Assembly: GCA_012032345.1 (NCBI GenBank) | Contig: JAAUQI010000052.1 | Span: 1-36,224 of the forward strand | Direction of reading: 5' to 3' | Source of the DNA: Leptolyngbyaceae cyanobacterium RM1_1_2 | GTDB taxonomy: Bacteria; Cyanobacteriota; Cyanobacteriia; Phormidesmidales; Phormidesmidaceae | Length of the DNA: 36,224 bases | Part shown: piece after piece, positions 32,794 to 36,224 of the stretch | How positions within the stretch are numbered: the stretch's first letter is position 1 | How the letters are laid out: each line of letters starts with the position of its first letter | Translations under genes and position numbers: made by a program | Notes under the pieces: generated by a model | What the model was told of the DNA's origin: nothing | What the model saw: only the letters and a program-made list of their open reading frames with translations | Databases searched by the model: none

Positions 32794-34494
32794 TTATGCT
32801 GACTGTTCGGTGCTGACGGTGCAGGGTAAAGCTAAGCCACTAGAGATAGAGATCTTGGCTGAGACGGAGACGCGACTGAAGTAGTAGCGTTTGATCAAAA
32901 CACCCAAGCGGGTGACGGTGACTGTCTGAACTGGGCCAAAAGAAGCAAAGTGCGATCGCATTTTTGAAGTCAGCGGGTGCCAGTCGTCCCACAGCAGCAG
33001 TGCACTCTGGCCGGATAGATCAGTGCGAGCTGCCCAAATATCAAACTGGTCGCGGCGATCGCTCAGGGCAAAAACGGCGGGCTGGTTGAGCACATAGGCT
33101 AGGGCCGAGGCTGAGCGATAGTCGGTAGTCGCCAAAAAACCAGCACCGAGATCTTCGACCTGCGGCTGCACCGCTGCCGCCACCTGCTCCCAGCCATAGA
33201 GCATCCGCGTATCGGCATCGACGGTCGCCTCTTGGCTCAGCAGGGCTGACAGGGGCAGAACGCTGTAGTGAAAGACAACCAGACTCGCCAGCAAGAGGCC
33301 GTAACCCTGCCCCAGCCAGAAGCACTGGCGCAGCCGGGGTGTACCCGCCTGTTTTCGCAGCAGCAGCGGCGGCAGCAGGGGAAACAGCAGCGGGTAGGCC
33401 ATGATGTTCCAGTAGTAGAGAGCCGTAGAAAATAGGGCAATCAGGCTGAGGCTGACGGTGGGGACGACAAACACCCAGAGAGCGACCCAGCCATAAAGGG
33501 AGCTATTGACCTGATTTGTGTTGGCGGCAGCAAGGCTCTCTGGTTTCTCTGAGTCCGAAAAACTACAGCGATTGCACCAGGAGGGACTCAAAATGGGCAA
33601 AACGTAGCGTCTATAGGCCGCGATCGCCCCCTGAAGTATCTGAAATATCAGCCCCACAGTAATGGGCGACAGCAGCAGCACAGAAAACAGCCAAAAGCCC
33701 ACAGGTTCAAAGGGCTTGAGGTGCAGGCCAGTTGCAGTCCCGGCATCTACACTGCGGCTGACGTAATACTGAAATGACTGCCAGTCGTTCAAAACATTCC
33801 AGACTAGGACAGGCACAAAGGCGATCGCAGCTAGGCCGAGAGACAGATAGAGACGGCGATCGCTCAGCAGCTTTCTCAGTTGAGGATGAAAGGCGATCGC
33901 GGCCCCTAGCCCTGCCAGCACAAATACGGCGTTGTACTTGCTCAGTCCGGCCAGACCCAACAGCAGGCCCGTTGCATAAAGCCGTTTGCTTTCTCCAGAG
34001 CCGTCCGCCACGTACCTGTCTGCAAAGCGCACAAACTGGTAGCCAGCCATCAGCGTCAAGGTAACCAGCAGATGATCGTGCCAGGCCAGTGCTAGAAAAA
34101 CAAAGTACAGCGGTGATGCCAAAATCAGGGCAACTACTAGCCAAAAGGCGGTTTTGGCCTGCTGGCCGTAGAGATAGCGGCAAATACGGTAGTTGGTGAA
34201 AAAGAACAGGGCGTTGGTCAGCAGGTTAGGCAGGCGTAATGTGAACTGCGATCGCCCTAAAGCTGCTGTAAATAGAGCCTGAATCCAAGCCTGAAGCGGC
34301 GGATGGTCGTAGTATGACCAGTCTAGATGCTGACCCCAGAGCCAGTAGTAGGCTTCGTCGGGGTTGGGAAAGGCCGTCAGCCAGAAAGCCAGCCGCAGCA
34401 GGGCAAACGCCACCAGCAGCGGCCAGACCTGCCTGAAAATGGTTGACTCTGTGTTTTCCACCTGAATTGGCGGCGGAGCCGCGAAGGGGGGCAC
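32794..34494 (-). CDS. GT39/ArnT-like membrane glycosyltransferase, 566 aa
   Basis: The start is GTG at 34494 (a second GTG ten codons on is possible). About ten transmembrane helices are seen. The first external loop holds FPNPDEAYYWLWGQHLDWSY and DHPPLQAW, the acidic pair expected for polyprenyl-phosphate-sugar transferases of the GT39/PMT and ArnT kind. The C-terminal 150 residues form a soluble domain (LYGWEQVAAAVQPQV, then FLATTDYRSASALAYVL). Such enzymes move a sugar from a lipid carrier to protein, lipid A or a polysaccharide outside the membrane. It follows rpiA by 31 bp, so the two may be one transcript. The acceptor is unknown; the exported cluster in this window is a possible but unproven target. 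Confidence 0.78.
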   Translation of the reverse strand: MPPFAAPPPIQVENTESTIFRQVWPLLVAFALLRLAFWLTAFPNPDEAYYWLWGQHLDWSYYDHPPLQAWIQALFTAALGRSQFTLRLPNLLTNALFFFTNYRICRYLYGQQAKTAFWLVVALILASPLYFVFLALAWHDHLLVTLTLMAGYQFVRFADRYVADGSGESKRLYATGLLLGLAGLSKYNAVFVLAGLGAAIAFHPQLRKLLSDRRLYLSLGLAAIAFVPVLVWNVLNDWQSFQYYVSRSVDAGTATGLHLKPFEPVGFWLFSVLLLSPITVGLIFQILQGAIAAYRRYVLPILSPSWCNRCSFSDSEKPESLAAANTNQVNSSLYGWVALWVFVVPTVSLSLIALFSTALYYWNIMAYPLLFPLLPPLLLRKQAGTPRLRQCFWLGQGYGLLLASLVVFHYSVLPLSALLSQEATVDADTRMLYGWEQVAAAVQPQVEDLGAGFLATTDYRSASALAYVLNQPAVFALSDRRDQFDIWAARTDLSGQSALLLWDDWHPLTSKMRSHFASFGPVQTVTVTRLGVLIKRYYFSRVSVSAKISISSGLALPCTVSTEQSA

Positions 34495-34525
34495 TCAGGC
34501 GGAGCCTGGGTACGAGAGAGAGAAA

Positions 34526-35230
34526 CTACATTGAGCGCACGCTGGCTTTACTGTCGATCACTTCGCCAATCAGCACCTCGTCTGCGACCCCGGCAAAGAT
34601 ACCGTTTTCGACCACGCCGGGAATGTTGTTGAGCGTCTTTTCTAGCTCAGCCGGGTGATCGATGCCGCCGTCAAACTTGACATCCACAATCAGGTTGCCG
34701 TTGTCAGAAACTACCGGGCCAGCTTTTTTTACTCCCATGCGCAAATCAGGCTGACCACCCATTTTTGCGATCGCCCGCATGACAGGTGCGACCCCCATAG
34801 GAATCACCTCAACAGGCAGCAAAAAGGTGGTACCCAGCTTGTCACTCAGCTTGCCGCTGTCTACCACCACAATGAACTTTGCCGCTAGAGAGTCAACAAT
34901 CTTTTCCTGGGTGTGGGCTGCGCCGCCGCCTTTGATCAAATTCTTTTGCGGATCGACTTCATCAGCACCGTCGATGGCAACATCGACATGATCGACTTCG
35001 TCTAGACCCACCAGAGGAATGCCATATTTGCGGGCCAGCACAATTGCCTGAAAAGATGTCGGAATCCCTCTAATGTCTTTTAGCTCACCCGACTGCAAGC
35101 GCTCCCCAATGAACTGAATGGCAAAGGCTGTGGTTGAGCCTGTGCCTAAACCCACAATTGAGCCAGACTGTACCTGATTGGCAGCGGCTCGTCCCACTTC
35201 TTGCTTCATCAGCGTGACGGCATCAGACAT
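34526..35230 (-). CDS. rpiA: Ribose-5-phosphate isomerase A
   Basis: This gene encodes 234 aa, normal for the family. The signatures are [12 protein letters not shown] (phosphate binding), AIDGADEVD (catalytic Asp), [13 protein letters not shown] (Lys and Glu of the active site) and the C-terminal [11 protein letters not shown]. It converts ribulose-5-phosphate to ribose-5-phosphate in the pentose-phosphate and Calvin cycles in the cytoplasm. A very good ribosome-binding site (AGGAGG) precedes the ATG by 7 bp, in keeping with strong expression. The glycosyltransferase gene follows closely. Confidence 0.97.
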   Translation of the reverse strand: MSDAVTLMKQEVGRAAANQVQSGSIVGLGTGSTTAFAIQFIGERLQSGELKDIRGIPTSFQAIVLARKYGIPLVGLDEVDHVDVAIDGADEVDPQKNLIKGGGAAHTQEKIVDSLAAKFIVVVDSGKLSDKLGTTFLLPVEVIPMGVAPVMRAIAKMGGQPDLRMGVKKAGPVVSDNGNLIVDVKFDGGIDHPAELEKTLNNIPGVVENGIFAGVADEVLIGEVIDSKASVRSM

Positions 35231-35237
35231 ATTGCAA

Positions 35238-35243
35238 CCTCCT
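35238..35243 (-). promoter_or_regulatory. Strong ribosome-binding site of rpiA
   Basis: AGGAGG on the minus strand, 7 bp before the ATG at 35230. It is the closest match to the anti-Shine-Dalgarno sequence seen at any start in this window and it confirms the rpiA start. Confidence 0.75.
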
Positions 35244-35316
35244 GTAATCTCCCGGTTTCTAGGATGACGTAAAGTGGGTGTCTTGCATAGCGCTGTAGAA
35301 TCCGTTGAGAAAGCGG

Positions 35317-35838
35317 TTAAGAATTATCGTGGGTTTGAAACACGGTGGTTTGACCAGACCCATCAAAGGCAAAAACCGTGTAGGGTTCTGGCTCCATATC
35401 CATGCCGGGAGCGCTCATGGGCATACCGGGAGCGCTCAGCCCAATGACGTCTGGCTGCTTTGCCAAAAGCCGCCGGATGTCGCTAGCGGGTACGTGGCCT
35501 TCAATCACATAGCCGTCAATCAGGGCCGTGTGGCAAGATTCTAGGTCTTCAGGAACGCCGTAGCGCTGCTTAATCGAGTCCATCTCGTTGCTGAGATGAT
35601 CGTCTACCGCAAAGCCCTGCTCCTCAATATGCTCAATCCAGCGACCGCAGCAGTTGCAGCTAGGACTGCGATAAACCGTTGCCTCTGTATCAGGCTGACT
35701 GGCCACCGAGGCGATCGCCCCTTGTCTTAAAACATCTGCCCTAGCGCTACCCCCCAGCAGCACAAAACCACAGGCAATCAGCGCGATCGCCAGCCCCCTA
35801 AGCCATTTCTGAATATAAATTCCTGTCGAGTTATGCAT
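35317..35838 (-). CDS. DUF411 exported metal-binding protein, 173 aa
   Basis: An N-terminal signal peptide or anchor ([20 protein letters not shown]) is followed by a DUF411 domain: [22 protein letters not shown] with the CxCC motif, then [34 protein letters not shown] methionine-rich tail ([16 protein letters not shown]) follows. DUF411 proteins occur with copper-resistance genes, and the Cys/Met content fits copper binding in the periplasm. That role is inference here, as no copper gene is adjacent. The gene is read leftward, 86 bp before rpiA, with no clear terminator between. Confidence 0.8.
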   Translation of the reverse strand: MHNSTGIYIQKWLRGLAIALIACGFVLLGGSARADVLRQGAIASVASQPDTEATVYRSPSCNCCGRWIEHIEEQGFAVDDHLSNEMDSIKQRYGVPEDLESCHTALIDGYVIEGHVPASDIRRLLAKQPDVIGLSAPGMPMSAPGMDMEPEPYTVFAFDGSGQTTVFQTHDNS

Positions 35839-36075
35839 CTACCGTGTTTGCTAACGCTATTGTATGAATGATCTTAGCGCTTGGCCAATGCTTGCCTCCA
35901 TTTTCTTGAACCAGAGATTAGACAGCCGCTGATTGAGTAAATTGGGTAACGCTATGACTGCTAAAAATTGCTAAGGTCGAGGTACGTTAGGCGATCGCTC
36001 TGAGTTGTAGAGACAGTGCGATCGCCCGGTTCTTTTTAGCGAGACAGCGGAATCGTGAACAAAACAGATAGGAAA
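35839..36075. other. Gene-free flank between the DUF411 gene and the CRISPR array
   Basis: These 237 bp hold two HIP1 sites and no ORF or hairpin of note. They contain the promoter of the leftward DUF411 gene. If the array is transcribed leftward, as its repeat orientation suggests, this is the trailer and not the leader. Confidence 0.4.
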
Positions 36076-36224
36076 GTTTCAATCCCTAAGAGGGAGTTGG
36101 GGTTTTTTCAGCTGCCGACATAGAGCAAGGCATCGGCAGGCTTAGGGCCGTTTCAATCCCTAAGAGGGAGTTTGGGGTTTTTTCAGCAATCCCGGGTAAT
36201 CCGCCCTGAGACGTAAAGAAGACG
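36076..36224 (-). CRISPR. Edge of a CRISPR array: two repeats, two spacers, cut by the window end
   Basis: Repeat copy 1 (36076-36111, 36 bp) and copy 2 (36150-36186, 37 bp) are identical except for one T missing in copy 1 (GAGTTGGGG against GAGTTTGGGG). Each opens on the plus strand with GTTTCAATCCCTAAGAGGGA, whose TCCCT/AGGGA stem is the usual CRISPR hairpin, and ends with TTTTTTCAG. The spacer between is 38 bp, and the remaining sequence to the end is also 38 bp. In the minus orientation the repeat ends in ATTGAAAC, the usual crRNA 5' handle, so transcription should run leftward and the visible end is the leader-distal one. No cas gene lies in the window. Confidence 0.85.

Noticed and set aside
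33707-34183. 158-aa frame inside the glycosyltransferase gene
   Set aside because: A same-strand shadow frame: Arg/Cys-rich composition and full overlap with clear membrane-helix coding sequence in the other frame.

Overview
The window is chromosomal DNA from a cyanobacterium. The evidence is the very frequent HIP1 octamer GCGATCGC in and between genes, a short tandem heptamer repeat of the cyanobacterial STRR kind, a DesC-type desaturase, a glucosylglycerol-hydrolase-like enzyme and a CRISPR repeat ending in ATTGAAAC. Species cannot be fixed from the sequence alone.

Layout. (a) 1-4.0 kb: the 3' part of a GH13-like carbohydrate enzyme, convergent with a GH15-like gene that carries a frameshift, then a small exported protein and a ligase-associated DNA exonuclease. 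(b) 4.0-21.9 kb: seven minus-strand genes, all encoding exported proteins: a frameshifted DUF11 protein of about 871 aa, a 187-aa DUF11 protein, a 504-aa DUF11 plus SdrD_B-like protein, a 1282-aa Ig-like/outer-membrane-barrel protein, a beta-helix/OmpA fusion, a 1625-aa DUF11/SdrD_B giant and a 489-aa relative of its C-terminus. (c) 21.9-22.75 kb: an 849-bp AT-rich gene-free stretch with strong inverted repeats, including a 34-bp perfect palindrome. (d) 22.75-26.6 kb: a TPR protein, a TlyA-type rRNA methyltransferase (frameshifted), a TIR/deoxyribosyltransferase-like protein, an aspartoacylase-family metallohydrolase and a small exported orphan. (e) 26.7-35.8 kb: a PAS-PAS-GAF histidine kinase, a UbiH-like hydroxylase, a GST-like protein, a fatty-acid desaturase, a GT39-like glycosyltransferase, ribose-5-phosphate isomerase A and a DUF411 protein. 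(f) 36.08 kb to the end: the edge of a CRISPR array.

The most interesting unit is region (b). Its order and spacing (a 4-bp ATGA overlap between the 504-aa and barrel genes) suggest one cell-surface assembly: a barrel in the outer membrane, an OmpA domain tying a beta-helix protein to peptidoglycan, and long multi-domain DUF11/SdrD_B proteins on the outside. This is inference; no gene here has a proven role.

A caution runs through the window. Three genes contain four frameshifts in total. Each is repaired by adding one base, and each lies in a short homopolymer or beside a HIP1 site. The first CRISPR repeat copy is also one T short. The simplest reading is uncorrected single-base deletions in the assembly, not four pseudogenising events.
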